Below are positions 28,800-38,700 of a DNA stretch of 64,000 nucleotides, piece by piece. The stretch comes from an uncultured Lachnospiraceae bacterium. Its GTDB lineage: Bacteria; Bacillota; Clostridia; Lachnospirales; Lachnospiraceae. Every line of letters starts with the position of its first letter. Positions within the stretch are counted from its first letter, which is position 1. Made by a program: the position numbers and the translations under genes. The notes under the pieces are model-generated. The model ran no database searches and was not told where the DNA came from. It saw nothing but the letters and a program-made list of their open reading frames with translations. The stretch covers positions 1 through 64,000 of the forward strand of contig CACZQN010000019.1 of the NCBI GenBank assembly GCA_902783375.1, read 5' to 3'.

Positions 28800-28923
28800 A
28801 TAGTCAAGAACAAAGGAACAGAGAAGACCAGTTGAGAACAAACAGGTTGTTCCAATGATCTAAACCCTCCGTCCCGTTGCTCAAAGAACACATCGTTGTT
28901 ATTGAGTAAAAGGAGGTAAGATT

Positions 28924-29367
28924 ATGTTAGTACCGAGTATCTTTGGTGAGAAGTTATTTGATGATTGGTTTGATTTTCCGGATTTCAGAGATCTGGACCG
29001 TGCGGAAAGAAAGCTGTATGGCAGACATGCAGAGAGACAGATGAAGACCGATGTCCGTGATCATGATGATCACTACGAAGTAGATATCGATCTCCCGGGC
29101 TTCAAGAAAGAAGAGATCAAACTGGAACTGAACCAGGGTTATCTGACGGTCAGTGCCGAGAAGGCGCTTGATCAGGATGAGAACAAGAAAGGTAAAGTGA
29201 TCAGACAGGAGCGTTATTCCGGCGCTATGTCCAGAAGCTTCTATGTCGGTGAAGAGCTGACAGAGGAAGATATCAAGGCATCGTTTGAGCATGGTGTTCT
29301 TCACCTGATCCTGCCGAAGAAGGAAGCTCCGAAGGTTCCTGAGAAGAAGACGATCATGATTGAATAA
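28924..29367 (+). CDS. Small heat-shock protein, Hsp20/alpha-crystallin family
   Basis: This 147-residue protein has the alpha-crystallin domain from about residue 40: KTDVRDHDDHYEVDIDLPGF, then KKEEIKLELNQGYLTVSA, and the closing motif ASFEHGVLHLILPKKE. The hydrophobic N-terminal segment starts MLVPSIFGEKLFDDW. It holds unfolding proteins without ATP. AGGAGG lies just before ATG 28924. CIRCE control of a small heat-shock protein, rather than of groESL or dnaK, is less common but known in Bacillota. Confidence 0.95.
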   Translation: MLVPSIFGEKLFDDWFDFPDFRDLDRAERKLYGRHAERQMKTDVRDHDDHYEVDIDLPGFKKEEIKLELNQGYLTVSAEKALDQDENKKGKVIRQERYSGAMSRSFYVGEELTEEDIKASFEHGVLHLILPKKEAPKVPEKKTIMIE

Positions 29368-29407
29368 TCATGAAATCGATAAAGCCAACATGTAAGTTTC
29401 ACCTACA

Positions 29408-29450
29408 GGGAGGCGGTCCGAAATGAAAATTCCGGACCGCCTCCCTTTTT
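29408..29450 (+). terminator. hsp20 terminator
   Basis: A perfect 13-base GC-rich stem (GGGAGGCGGTCCG with CGGACCGCCTCCC) is followed by TTTTT. Confidence 0.93.
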
Positions 29451-29526
29451 GCGTGGTCAGATGCCGCAGATGAACGGTCATAACTGAGGCGGCAGTCCTC
29501 AGCTGGAAGTACAATGCAACCGATTC

Positions 29527-29899
29527 TTCCTGAAAATGCGGGGTACTTGACTATTGAAAAGAATTTCTCGAATTCCAGTCATGCTGCACCGAGGATGCTG
29601 GCTTTCTCTTGTTGGGGGTGAGTTGACTAGCTTACCTGAATTGAGTAGATTTAGTCATAACGAATCTGGATAATATGACATCGGAATTCGTTGTTTTGCC
29701 AGCAAATCAGATTGTTCCATGATTATCAGAAGCAAATTCAGGTTTTATAGTCATATCGGGTCTTCTGCCAGGACTCCGAAGCAGGGAAAACGGTTGACTG
29801 AAGAGAAATAAATAAGCTTTTATAATCATATCAGGTATCAAAAGAGGCTGCCGCGTCCGTAATGATTGCTCCTGAATCATTTACGAATGCGACAGCCTC
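29527..29899 (+). repeat. Dispersed 370-base non-coding repeat, copy 1
   Basis: The stretch from TTCCTGAAAATGCGG to GACAGCCTC is repeated, inverted and with scattered differences, at 53470-53841. It has no open frame of note. It contains spaced TTGACT and AGTCAT motifs (near 29547, 29578, 29623, 29652, 29738 and 29792) and ends in a long hairpin. It occupies most of the 725-base gap between hsp20 and the glycosyltransferase gene; bases 29451-29526 show nothing else. Confidence 0.9.
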
Positions 29900-29911
29900 A
29901 TCTTTATTTTT
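29844..29911 (+). terminator. Long terminal hairpin of repeat copy 1
   Basis: GAGGCTG...CAGCCTC encloses a long imperfect stem that includes AATGATT/AATCATT, followed by ATCTTTATTTTT. It resembles a terminator built into the end of the repeat. Confidence 0.7.
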
Positions 29912-30092
29912 GCGCAAATCGGACATTCCGGTTGCTGTTTTCGTATAAAGAGTTCACAGAGATGTCACAGTTTGTCCCCCCTTTTTTCACGCAGGCCTGC
30001 GAATATCTTAACAACAGATAACAGTTCAGGATCAACAAGAATTCAAAAGATAGGCGGCAGAAAGCTTGCCAGAAGCAGGGGAGGTGACGAAT

Positions 30093-31196
30093 ATGACAGA
30101 AAAGATGATAGAAGGAAAACGAATCGCATTGATTCCGGCGTATGAGCCGGATGAGAAGCTGATCCGGGTGGCAGCGGAGCTGTTCCAGGAAGGCTTTGAA
30201 GTGATCGTTGTCAATGACGGTTCTTCCGATGCAACTTGGGAAGTATTCGCACGAACAAGATATTTTGCAAAGGTTCTGACGCATCCGGAGAACCGGGGAA
30301 AAGGTGCAGCACTGAAGACCGGCCTTGCCTATATTCAGAGAGAGTTTGCACTTCCCTATACGGTTGTGACGGTGGATGCGGATGGGCAGCATCAGACGGC
30401 AGATGTGCTTCGTGTTACAGAGGCAGCAGAAGATGCAGATTCCCAGGTATCTGGGAACGGGCAAAGAGGCCTCATCCTCGGGAGCAGGCGCTTCACCGGA
30501 AATGTCCCGCTGCGCAGCAGATTTGGCAACAGCATCACACGGCTGGTCTACAGGATGTCCAGTGGCGCAAAGGTCTACGACACACAGACCGGGCTCCGGG
30601 CATTTGCCGGGGAGATGATCCCGGAACTGTTATCGATCCCGGGCGAGCGCTATGAATATGAGATGAACATGCTGCTGACGCTGGCGAAGGAGAAGAGACC
30701 AATCAAAGAGGTCTGGATCGAGACCGTCTATCTTGAAAAAAACGCATCGTCACACTTTGACACGGTGAAGGATTCTGCAAGAATCTACAAGGAGATCCTG
30801 AAGTTTTCCGGAGCTTCCCTGATCAGCTTCCTGGTCGATTATGTGCTGTACTGTATCCTGCTTGGGATCAGCGGTACGCTGGTCTTTGCAAATATCGGGG
30901 CCAGGATCGTCAGCGGAACCGTGAATTACACACTCAACCGGAAGATGGTCTTCAAAAGCCAGACAGCGGTCGGGAAATCAGCCCTGCAGTACATCCTGCT
31001 GGCGGCGGGGATCCTGGTATGCAACACCTTGCTGCTTGAGGGGCTGATCCGGATCGGAGCCAATGCATTTCTTGCGAAGATTCTGGTGGAGGTGCTGATG
31101 TTCAGTGTCAGTTATGTTATCCAGCATGCAGTGATTTTTAAGAGAAATACAGCAGAAAAGCAGTCCCTGATTGCAGAAGGAGGAGAAGGAGCATGA
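30093..31196 (+). CDS. Family 2 glycosyltransferase fused to a GtrA membrane domain
   Basis: This 367-residue protein joins a GT2 catalytic domain (about 1-230: ALIPAYEPDEK, VIVVNDGSSD, HPENRGKGAALKTGL, DADGQHQ, YDTQTGLRAF) to a four-helix GtrA domain (about 240-355). The glycosyltransferase resembles polyprenol-phosphate sugar transferases, and GtrA domains move or hold lipid-linked sugars across the membrane. It probably makes a lipid-phosphate sugar used to decorate envelope polymers. GGGGAGGTG precedes ATG 30093; the in-frame TTG at 30066 has no such site. It overlaps the next gene by four bases. Confidence 0.88.
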   Translation: MTEKMIEGKRIALIPAYEPDEKLIRVAAELFQEGFEVIVVNDGSSDATWEVFARTRYFAKVLTHPENRGKGAALKTGLAYIQREFALPYTVVTVDADGQHQTADVLRVTEAAEDADSQVSGNGQRGLILGSRRFTGNVPLRSRFGNSITRLVYRMSSGAKVYDTQTGLRAFAGEMIPELLSIPGERYEYEMNMLLTLAKEKRPIKEVWIETVYLEKNASSHFDTVKDSARIYKEILKFSGASLISFLVDYVLYCILLGISGTLVFANIGARIVSGTVNYTLNRKMVFKSQTAVGKSALQYILLAAGILVCNTLLLEGLIRIGANAFLAKILVEVLMFSVSYVIQHAVIFKRNTAEKQSLIAEGGEGA

Positions 31197-32368
31197 GAAA
31201 ACTGAAAAAACATCAATGGGCAATCTGTTATTCGCTCTGCCTGGCGCTCTTTACGACCTATATCGCACTCGATACTTTTGTCCTTCAGGACGTTCAGCAG
31301 ACCAATGCCACTGCGATGAACATGAGCCTCTTTGAGAGCTCTGTGCAGGCGGCAGAACATGCAGATGAAGAAAGCACAGATCAAGGAAATGAAGATGAGA
31401 ACAATACAGATGTGACAGTTGATGATGCCGGCAGCAACAGTCAGACAGAGAAGAATGCTTCCGCAAAGTCAAAACGGAGTTCCGGTGGTTCGATGAAGAG
31501 ACGGTCAAAGAGTTCTTCCGGCTCTTCCAACACATCCCACAGCTCCGGAACAACGGATTCCAAGTCTTCTTCCGAAAGCAAGTCCGGTACAGATACAGAA
31601 GAGAGCACCAACACCCAGTCAGGTACCACCACAGCAACTGCGGTATCAACAGGCAACTCCTATCAGGACGAGAATATCCAGATCACCCTCTCGGAGTATC
31701 GCGCCTATGATACCACGATCTATGTGGCGGATGTTACCCTCAGTTCCGCCGCGTATCTGAAAACGGCCTTTGCAAATGATACTTACGGCAAGAATGTTAC
31801 TGCGAAGACATCGACGATGGCGGCGGCCAATGATGCGATCCTTGCGATCAACGGTGATTACTATGGAGCCCAGGAAAAGGGCTACGTGATCCGGAACGGC
31901 ATTGTCTACCGGGATAAGGCCGGGACGTCAGATGTGCTCTGCATCTACGCAGATGGAAGGATGGAAGTGGTCGATCCATCCACAGTGACCGCTGAAGAAC
32001 TTGTGGAAAAAGGCGTCTGGCAGGCATTTTCCTTCGGGCCGGGCCTCATCGAGGATGGGGAGATTGCAGTGTCCGAGACAGAAGAGGTCGGGAAGGCGAT
32101 GGCGAGCAATCCAAGAACTGCAATCGGTATGATCGACGAAGGACACTATGTATTTGTCGTATCCGACGGAAGAACCGATGAGAGCGAAGGGCTGAGCCTG
32201 TATCAGCTGGCAGCGTTCATGGAACAGCTCGGTGTAGAAACGGCATATAACCTGGATGGCGGCGGATCCTCCACGATGGTCTTCAACGGAGAACTGGTCA
32301 ACAATCCGACCACCACCGGCAACAGCGTAAAGGAAAGGAGCGTGAGTGATATTGTTTACATCGGATAA
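31193..32368 (+). CDS. Membrane-anchored phosphodiester glycosidase (NAGPA-like)
   Basis: This 391-residue protein has an N-terminal membrane anchor (about 8-32), a low-complexity Ser/Thr/Gly linker (about 60-155) and a NAGPA-like domain. The domain shows AANDAILAINGDYYGAQEKG, SFGPGLIEDGE, NPRTAIGMIDEGHYVFVV and the C-terminal YNLDGGGSSTMVF. Such domains hydrolyse sugar-phosphodiester bonds; extracellular bacterial members are thought to act on wall polymers. It lies between the glycosyltransferase and a small membrane protein, so a role in maintaining a glycosylated phosphate polymer is plausible but inferred. Confidence 0.88.
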   Translation: MRKLKKHQWAICYSLCLALFTTYIALDTFVLQDVQQTNATAMNMSLFESSVQAAEHADEESTDQGNEDENNTDVTVDDAGSNSQTEKNASAKSKRSSGGSMKRRSKSSSGSSNTSHSSGTTDSKSSSESKSGTDTEESTNTQSGTTTATAVSTGNSYQDENIQITLSEYRAYDTTIYVADVTLSSAAYLKTAFANDTYGKNVTAKTSTMAAANDAILAINGDYYGAQEKGYVIRNGIVYRDKAGTSDVLCIYADGRMEVVDPSTVTAEELVEKGVWQAFSFGPGLIEDGEIAVSETEEVGKAMASNPRTAIGMIDEGHYVFVVSDGRTDESEGLSLYQLAAFMEQLGVETAYNLDGGGSSTMVFNGELVNNPTTTGNSVKERSVSDIVYIG

Positions 32369-32765
32369 TCTGAACGAAATCAAAATGATGATCAGGAAAA
32401 ATGCATGGTACCATCTGGCCGCGGCCGCATTCCTGGCACTGTTTGCAGTGATTTATGAGCATTTCAGCCACGGCGTCTATTCCAACTATATGATTTTTGC
32501 CTTTATGATTCCGCTGGTTCTTGGTGCAATTCCATCCGTCATCATCTCAGGAACCGGGAAGCGGCTTCCGCGAAAAACAGCGCTTGCTGCATGGAACTCC
32601 GGAATCGCGGCACTGGCAGTCGGGTCCGTCTTCCAGGGTGTACTTGAGATCTACGGCACGACGAATGCTTTGATCGTTGTCTACCCGGTTATCGGATTCC
32701 TGATGCTCGGCTTTGGCGCACTGGTGTATCTCCTGTTCCCGGTACGGGAAGAAGTCACACGCTAA
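32346..32765 (+). CDS. Small four-helix membrane protein
   Basis: I do not recognise this 139-residue protein. It has four predicted membrane helices (LAAAAFLALFAVIYEHF, YMIFAFMIPLVLGAIPSVII, a stretch around IAALAVGSVFQGVLEIYG, and VYPVIGFLMLGFGALVYLLF) joined by short basic loops. The start is GTG 32346, with AAAGGAG just upstream; it overlaps the glycosidase gene by 23 bases, so the two are coupled. An alternative ATG at 32385 has no clear ribosome site. Confidence 0.7.
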   Translation: MILFTSDNLNEIKMMIRKNAWYHLAAAAFLALFAVIYEHFSHGVYSNYMIFAFMIPLVLGAIPSVIISGTGKRLPRKTALAAWNSGIAALAVGSVFQGVLEIYGTTNALIVVYPVIGFLMLGFGALVYLLFPVREEVTR

Positions 32766-32774
32766 AATGAAGAA

Positions 32775-32811
32775 AAAGGGTGAGAGCCAAAAGGTTCTTG
32801 CCCTTTATTTG
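32775..32811 (+). terminator. Terminator of the glycosyltransferase operon
   Basis: AAAGGGTGAGAGCC pairs with GGTTCTTGCCCTTT (two mismatches) around an AAAA loop, followed by ATTTGTT. Confidence 0.7.
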
Positions 32812-32873
32812 TTCCTCTGATAAGATAGAAGAGGTTTCAAATGAACGGAATTTCTGAACGGAGAAGATACAGG

Positions 32874-34523
32874 ATGAACAAGATTACGTTTGAAAGAGAT
32901 GAGAAGCCACGTGTGATCGCGCCGGAGCTGCACAGCCAGTTCATTGAGTTTCTTGGGGGTTGTATCGATGGGGGCATCTGGGTCGGCAAGGATTCGGAGA
33001 TTCCGAACTATGACGGAATCCGCAAGGATGTCGTGGATGCGCTGGCGGAGATCCAGCCGCCTGTCGTGAGATGGCCGGGTGGCTGCTATGCGGATATGTA
33101 TCACTGGCGGGACGGGGTCGGACCGGAGCGGAAGCAGACATGGAATACGAATTTTACGACCTGGGCACCGGAGAAGAATGAGTTCGGGACGCATGAGTTT
33201 ATGAACTTCTGTAAGCGGATCGGTGCGAAGCCATGGATCAACATCAACATGCTCTCCGGAACAACGGAAGAGATGGCGGACTGGGCAGAATACTGCAACC
33301 GTGAGGAAGAGACGGATCTCTCGAAGGAACGTGCGGAGAATGGCTCGCCGGAGCCGTTCGGCGTGGAGTACTGGGGGATCGGCAACGAGGTCTGGGCCGG
33401 CGGCGGAAACTATACCGCCCAGGGCTATGTCAATGAATATCGCCGCTATGCCGGTGCGATGCCACGTTTCTCGCACATGGAGATGAGTGAGGATGCGGAC
33501 GGCCGGATGCACCCGCAGATGAAAGGGACACCGACGAAACTGATTGCTTCCGGACCGGATGGCAATAAACCGCTCGAGCGGGTGCGCTGGACGAAGGATG
33601 TCTTCAAGGCACTTGGGGAATACCGTATGCCGCAGATCTGGGGATATGATCTGCATTTCTATAACTGGAATATGAAGCAGATGGAGCCGGAGACCGTCTT
33701 TGGTCCGGAGGACTGGTACCGCGTGATCTACGGCGCCATGGAACTGGAAGATGTGATCAAAGAGCAGGATGCCCTGATGCAGGAAGGGCTGGCGGCGATT
33801 CCACCGGAAGAAGGCGGGGCATTCGGCCCGGGCGACCGGAAGAGAGAGGTGAAGATGGTCGTCGGCGAATGGGGCAATTGGCACGGATCGGCCTTTGTCA
33901 ACCAGCCGTCGCTATGGCAGCAGTGCACGATGCGCGATGCCATCACGACCGCGATCACGATGGATATCTTCCACCGCAACTGTGACATCGTTGGTATGGC
34001 CTGTGCAGCTCAGACGGTGAATGTGCTGAATTCCATCCTGTTGACAGACGGGGAGAAGACCATCCGCACACCGAACTATTACGTGACGAAGATGTATATG
34101 CCGCACCGTGGTGCGACGGCTCTGTCCTTATCGGATGAGAGCGAATTCAAGGCAGCCTGCGTGGATACCGAAGTGACCGTCCCGGAGATCTATCCATTTG
34201 CATCGGAAAAGGACGGCATCATCACAGTGAATCTGGTGAATGCAGCTTATGACCAAGATGCGGAAGTTGAACTGACATTGCCAGGGACCCTGGAGGCGGC
34301 CGATCCGATCGATGGCAGCGGCAGTGACAAATGCCTGCGGTATCTTTGCGGTGAGGTCCTGACAGCAGAAGATCCGCACGACGTCAATGACGCGGCGGAT
34401 CCTTCGAGGGTTGTTCCTGTTCCGGCAGAGGGTGCGGCCGTTCCTGTCCTCATGGATGGGAAAAGAACGTTCCATGTCACCATTCCGGCTGCTTCGGTCT
34501 GTGTCTATCAGTTTCAGGAATGA
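32874..34523 (+). CDS. Alpha-N-arabinofuranosidase, GH51-like
   Basis: This 549-residue enzyme shows the GH51 pattern: HSQFIEFLGGCIDGGIWVG, RWPGGCYADMYHWRDGVG, the acid/base glutamate in WGIGNEVWAGGG (about residues 176-187) and the nucleophile glutamate in VVGEWGNWHG. A C-terminal beta-sandwich follows. It removes arabinofuranosyl side groups from arabinan or arabinoxylan oligosaccharides. There is no signal peptide, so it acts on imported oligosaccharides. Start MNKITFERDEK is preferred; an in-frame ATG 11 codons upstream is possible. It stands alone without transporters. Its stop directly abuts the stop of the convergent zinc-ribbon gene, with no terminator between. Confidence 0.92.
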   Translation: MNKITFERDEKPRVIAPELHSQFIEFLGGCIDGGIWVGKDSEIPNYDGIRKDVVDALAEIQPPVVRWPGGCYADMYHWRDGVGPERKQTWNTNFTTWAPEKNEFGTHEFMNFCKRIGAKPWININMLSGTTEEMADWAEYCNREEETDLSKERAENGSPEPFGVEYWGIGNEVWAGGGNYTAQGYVNEYRRYAGAMPRFSHMEMSEDADGRMHPQMKGTPTKLIASGPDGNKPLERVRWTKDVFKALGEYRMPQIWGYDLHFYNWNMKQMEPETVFGPEDWYRVIYGAMELEDVIKEQDALMQEGLAAIPPEEGGAFGPGDRKREVKMVVGEWGNWHGSAFVNQPSLWQQCTMRDAITTAITMDIFHRNCDIVGMACAAQTVNVLNSILLTDGEKTIRTPNYYVTKMYMPHRGATALSLSDESEFKAACVDTEVTVPEIYPFASEKDGIITVNLVNAAYDQDAEVELTLPGTLEAADPIDGSGSDKCLRYLCGEVLTAEDPHDVNDAADPSRVVPVPAEGAAVPVLMDGKRTFHVTIPAASVCVYQFQE

Positions 34524-35657
34524 TCAGATGAATTCCGTACCATATCCGAAATTGTCCGGCGGTGTGTAAGGACCTTCTGACCATGGCAGGTAGTAAGCGA
34601 GAACAAGGTTCGGCAGATGGCCGGACTGACAGAATTCTTTGACATTAAAGAGGGAGAAGTGGAACCGGGTCAGCCGGTCCATGACTTCCTCTTTTGTCAA
34701 CTGCTCGTAGGATACCTCGTAGCCATGATAGGAATTGCCATCGGTCAGAACCCGGAAGAACTTCTGCGCCTCCGGATCATAGTAGGTATGGCTGTCGATC
34801 TCGAAGATCCCGGAACCACAGACTTTTTTCGCGATTGTCTGAATCTGTTCTTCTGTGAAATATTCTTTTGCGATCTTCAGTGAGTGGGCGAGCGGATCGA
34901 TTATTTTTTCGCCGACAGGTTTTTTGGCAAGTGGCGATTTCTTTTCGGTCGTATACATCGTTCCGTATTGATCGAGGACATAGACATTCCGCCCATCGCT
35001 CGCCGCTGCCAGAAGCTGATGATTGGATTCTATCGATTCCAATGTGTTCATGAATTCTCTGTCCGGCGAGGGCTTGATATAGCGGAGCCCGATTCCGTTG
35101 TCTGGGAAGGCGAAAACACCATCTCTTGCAGAAAAAAGATAGAGGGCGTATTCTCCCTGGCGCAGTGGAAGGAGTCCGTCTTTCTGCTCTGCAATCTGTT
35201 CCAGAGGCCTGCCGGTCTCACTGAGGCCATCGAGAAAAGGCTTCTCAAGGGAGATGCCCTTTTTCTCCAGATAAGCCGCCAACTCCTGCTGATAGGGCTT
35301 ATAGCACTCCCGGAGACGGCGGATTTCCTTCAGCCAGCAATCTCGGCATTTTCCCCGGAAGAAGGATCTGCGCTGGTACACGGAGAGTGCGGTGCCGCAG
35401 TTCGGACAGGCTTCCTTCAGTTCGTGCTGTGCAGTTTCCCAACAGTCCGGACAATATCGTTTTCCTCCGTATTCCATATATGGCCGCGGAATCATGTCAC
35501 TGCGGAATTCATAGTATTGATTACAGCCATCACAGTGAAAAATGTGTAAACTATACTGGTGGACCATCCCATTCCGGGTCTCTGTATAGGTTTTCGCGAC
35601 CTGATGGGCTCTTCCGCTATATTCTGCCTGGGTAATCTTTCTGAGTTTTCTCTCCAT
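34524..35657 (-). CDS. Protein with four CxxC pairs, unknown function
   Basis: I do not recognise this 377-residue protein. It has CxxC pairs at residues 42-45, 69-72, 84-87 and 104-107, enough for two zinc ribbons. A soluble domain of about 260 residues follows, with no membrane segment, containing YALYLFSARDGVFAFPD, a DREFMNTLES segment and a C-terminal LVLAYYLPWSEGPYTPPD. GGGAGGGG six bases before ATG 35657 fixes the start. It follows the kinase gene by 46 bases, closing the signalling part of the locus, so it may be a kinase substrate or adaptor (inference). Confidence 0.7.
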   Translation of the reverse strand: MERKLRKITQAEYSGRAHQVAKTYTETRNGMVHQYSLHIFHCDGCNQYYEFRSDMIPRPYMEYGGKRYCPDCWETAQHELKEACPNCGTALSVYQRRSFFRGKCRDCWLKEIRRLRECYKPYQQELAAYLEKKGISLEKPFLDGLSETGRPLEQIAEQKDGLLPLRQGEYALYLFSARDGVFAFPDNGIGLRYIKPSPDREFMNTLESIESNHQLLAAASDGRNVYVLDQYGTMYTTEKKSPLAKKPVGEKIIDPLAHSLKIAKEYFTEEQIQTIAKKVCGSGIFEIDSHTYYDPEAQKFFRVLTDGNSYHGYEVSYEQLTKEEVMDRLTRFHFSLFNVKEFCQSGHLPNLVLAYYLPWSEGPYTPPDNFGYGTEFI

Positions 35658-35703
35658 GGAAATCCCCTCCCACATTGCAGTCCCGATGAACAGTCCGGAT
35701 CCA

Positions 35704-38700
35704 TCATTCTCCGAAATCCCACTGATTCTGATGGAAACCATAGGTGTCCTGGTCTTCGGGGTAATCTAAGGACAGCAGGAATTCATTCTCTGCAGCGGCT
35801 TCTTTCATCAGATCCTTATACTGCTCAAGCCGGCCTCCATAGAATACTCCACTGGCATAAACAAGTCCCAGAGTATCAGTTGCAGTTACAGAATATTCCT
35901 TGCGGAAATATATTCTCGCCCGTTCCTTCCGGGTGCTGTCGGAAGGATTATCATCTTCATCCATGAGATAGAATGTGATGTCCTTAAATGCGGGACTCTG
36001 TTCAAAGTCTGTTTCTGATAACAGATTGCTGTCAAAATCCAGAGCCTCGTAGATCTGCTGCGTGTATGTCAGCGCATTTTCTACAAAATTCAGATCCAGA
36101 TCCAGGTGCAGCGCGACAAAGAAGGTACCTGGATCTGAGGAAGAGATTCCGCAGGTAGCGGTCGGAAGGATCGAGGTGACCGTTTTCTCAAGACCTTCAT
36201 AGATGTCATAATCATACTGGACGGGATAAGTTTCTGATTCCGGCCCGCCCGGAGCTGCCTGGTACTGTGCAAAGCTTGCTGTGAGCGAGGTCGGGAGTTC
36301 CGTTCCATTCCAGATTTTCTCCATGACATTGAAGATCCAGGAGTTATTTTCTGCACTGCTTTTCCCGGCAGAGATACATGGCGTCGTAAACCGGATTACA
36401 CCGTCAGAGATCACACTGCTGATCTGCTGCTTCAGAATTGGTTTCTTATTCATACAAAGGGATACATAGTGCGGATCCGTGCTGACCGGTGCGACCATCG
36501 GACCATCCGTCTTTTCAATGCCGAGGGCATCCATGCAGACAGATTCCAGATATTCGGCGTTCCAGTCGGAAAGTGCCAGCTCGAGATATGGAGTCCCATC
36601 GTCCTCTGTCCCGGTTGTAATCTTGCCGGAGGAACTGTAAATGCTTCGCTCTGACAGGCCGCCGATCAGGCTGAAGCCATACTTTTCGGTGATCAGGCTG
36701 AGCGTTGGATAGCCCATATGATCCATAACGGTGCGGATATGTGCTGAGAAGGATCCATCGGATTCTTTCTGAATCTCGGAGAAAGCGTAAGGCATGCCGA
36801 TGGCATCCATCCGTTCTTTGACTGCTGTCTCCAGATCTATCAGCTGACCGGCAGATAAGGTGTCTGTGGAGATGGTCTCCAGCTTCAGGGTTATGGTGGA
36901 ACCGGTGAAATCATCAATGCCGCACTGAAGTGCACCGGGGATCTGTGTGGTCGCCGGGTCCTGCCATACCAGTGTATCCTTCAGGTCGATATTGAAGAAG
37001 AAGGAGTCCGGCAGGCTTTCATGCGACAGATTATGTGCTGCCAGCTTTACTTCATATTCATATTCTGTACGTAGCAGGAGATTCAGCGTATTCGGTTCCT
37101 CGCCGACGAAGGTCGGATAGTAGTAGAAGATACTGTTGGCGATATCCTTCCCGATCGTGAAGTCTTCTTCCCCCCAGGCCTCGAGTTTCTCTGAAATCTG
37201 GTCTGCGATGTCATCGGAGTAAGTCAGTGTGATCACGTAGTATTCCTCATCTCCGGACCAGTCAGCTACTTCATATTCGCCCGGTTCTCCCTTCCGGTAG
37301 GTTACGGATTGGATGGCATCTTTCGGAAGGGGGATCTGGTCTACGGTGGTGACGCTTGCATAGGACTGCCGCATGGAAGCCATGCTGAAGGCGGAGAGGT
37401 TCATAGCCCTGCTTAATGAAGCGCGCAGGGTTGTCTGGTAGTCTTCATCCCTGAACTGTTCCTTCGGAAGCTGCAGGTCGATCTCGGCGCCCTTCACAAC
37501 CATCTCATATGGCCTGCCATCCGCAAAAATGTCCAGTCTGTCCTGCAGAATCGGGATCGCATTGTTGAAATCTTTTGCAGTCATCGTATCCGGTGCGATG
37601 AGAGTGATGTGGACCGTATCGCTTTCTTCTGGGGAGGATGTTTCTCCGGCAGCAGTTTCCGCAGAAGAAGTGTCTGATGAATCATCGGCTACAGGTTCTG
37701 TGGAAGAGGTGTCAGTTGAATCACTGGCAGCGGTTTCCGCAGAAGATGTTTCTGCAGAAGCGACGTCCGTCTGTGATCCGGTTTCCGGCAGCGGTGCCGA
37801 CACGGTGGTTTCGGCCGGAGCGGTTTCCGGGTTCCGGTTCCGGCGGCTGAGGACAATGCCGCCGATGACGAGCACGACCAGAAGTGCAGCGATGCCCGGG
37901 ATCAGCAGCCGCTTCATCAGCGGGACCGGTGCCGGAGTGGAAGAAGAACCGGAGTCCCCTCCTGTTGTCTGTTTTCCGGCAGTGGCGCCGCCTGGCGCGG
38001 TTACCGGCTTCTTGATCTTTCCTGTATCGGATGCAGAACCGGCCTGTGCCAGCATGGCCTTCATCTCGCCGATATTCTGGAAGCGGTCCCTGATCTCAAG
38101 GGACAGGCCCTTCTTCAGGATGGCTTCCTGCTGCGGGCTGATGGCGATGCCCATTTCGGACGGCCAGACTGTGGTATCTTCAAATCGACGGTCAAGGGAA
38201 TCGTCCAGTTTCTTCCCGGTGATGCAGCGGTACATGGTCGCACAGAGAGCGTAGATATCGGTCCACGGACCGATATTTCCCTTCTGGCTGTACTGCTCGA
38301 TCGGTGCATAGCCGGACTTCAGGACGATCGACATCGACCGCGGATCGCTGTAATTGACAACACGGGCAGCTCCGAAATCCATCAGCTTCAGGCTGTGATT
38401 CTTCAGAAGCATCAGGTTGTCCGGAGCGATATCGCGGTGGATCGTATTTTCGGCGTGCACTTTCTCCAGAGCATCCATGACCGGACGGAAGAGGGTGAAG
38501 ACTTCGTCGGCCGGCAGGCGCTTATCCGGCTGTGCCGCCAGATATTTGGAGAGGTCCTGGCCGTCCAGATACTCCATGATGATATAGGCCGTATCATTTG
38601 CCTGGAAGAATTCCTTGACGTGGACGATGCCGGGGTCGTCGAAGCGGGCCAGCGTTCTGGCTTCCGCAAGAAATCGCTCTTTCCCGGCTTTGATATAATC

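Noticed and set aside
29904..30464. Minus-strand frame before the glycosyltransferase gene
   Set aside because: It overlaps the start of the GT2 domain and has no ribosome site.
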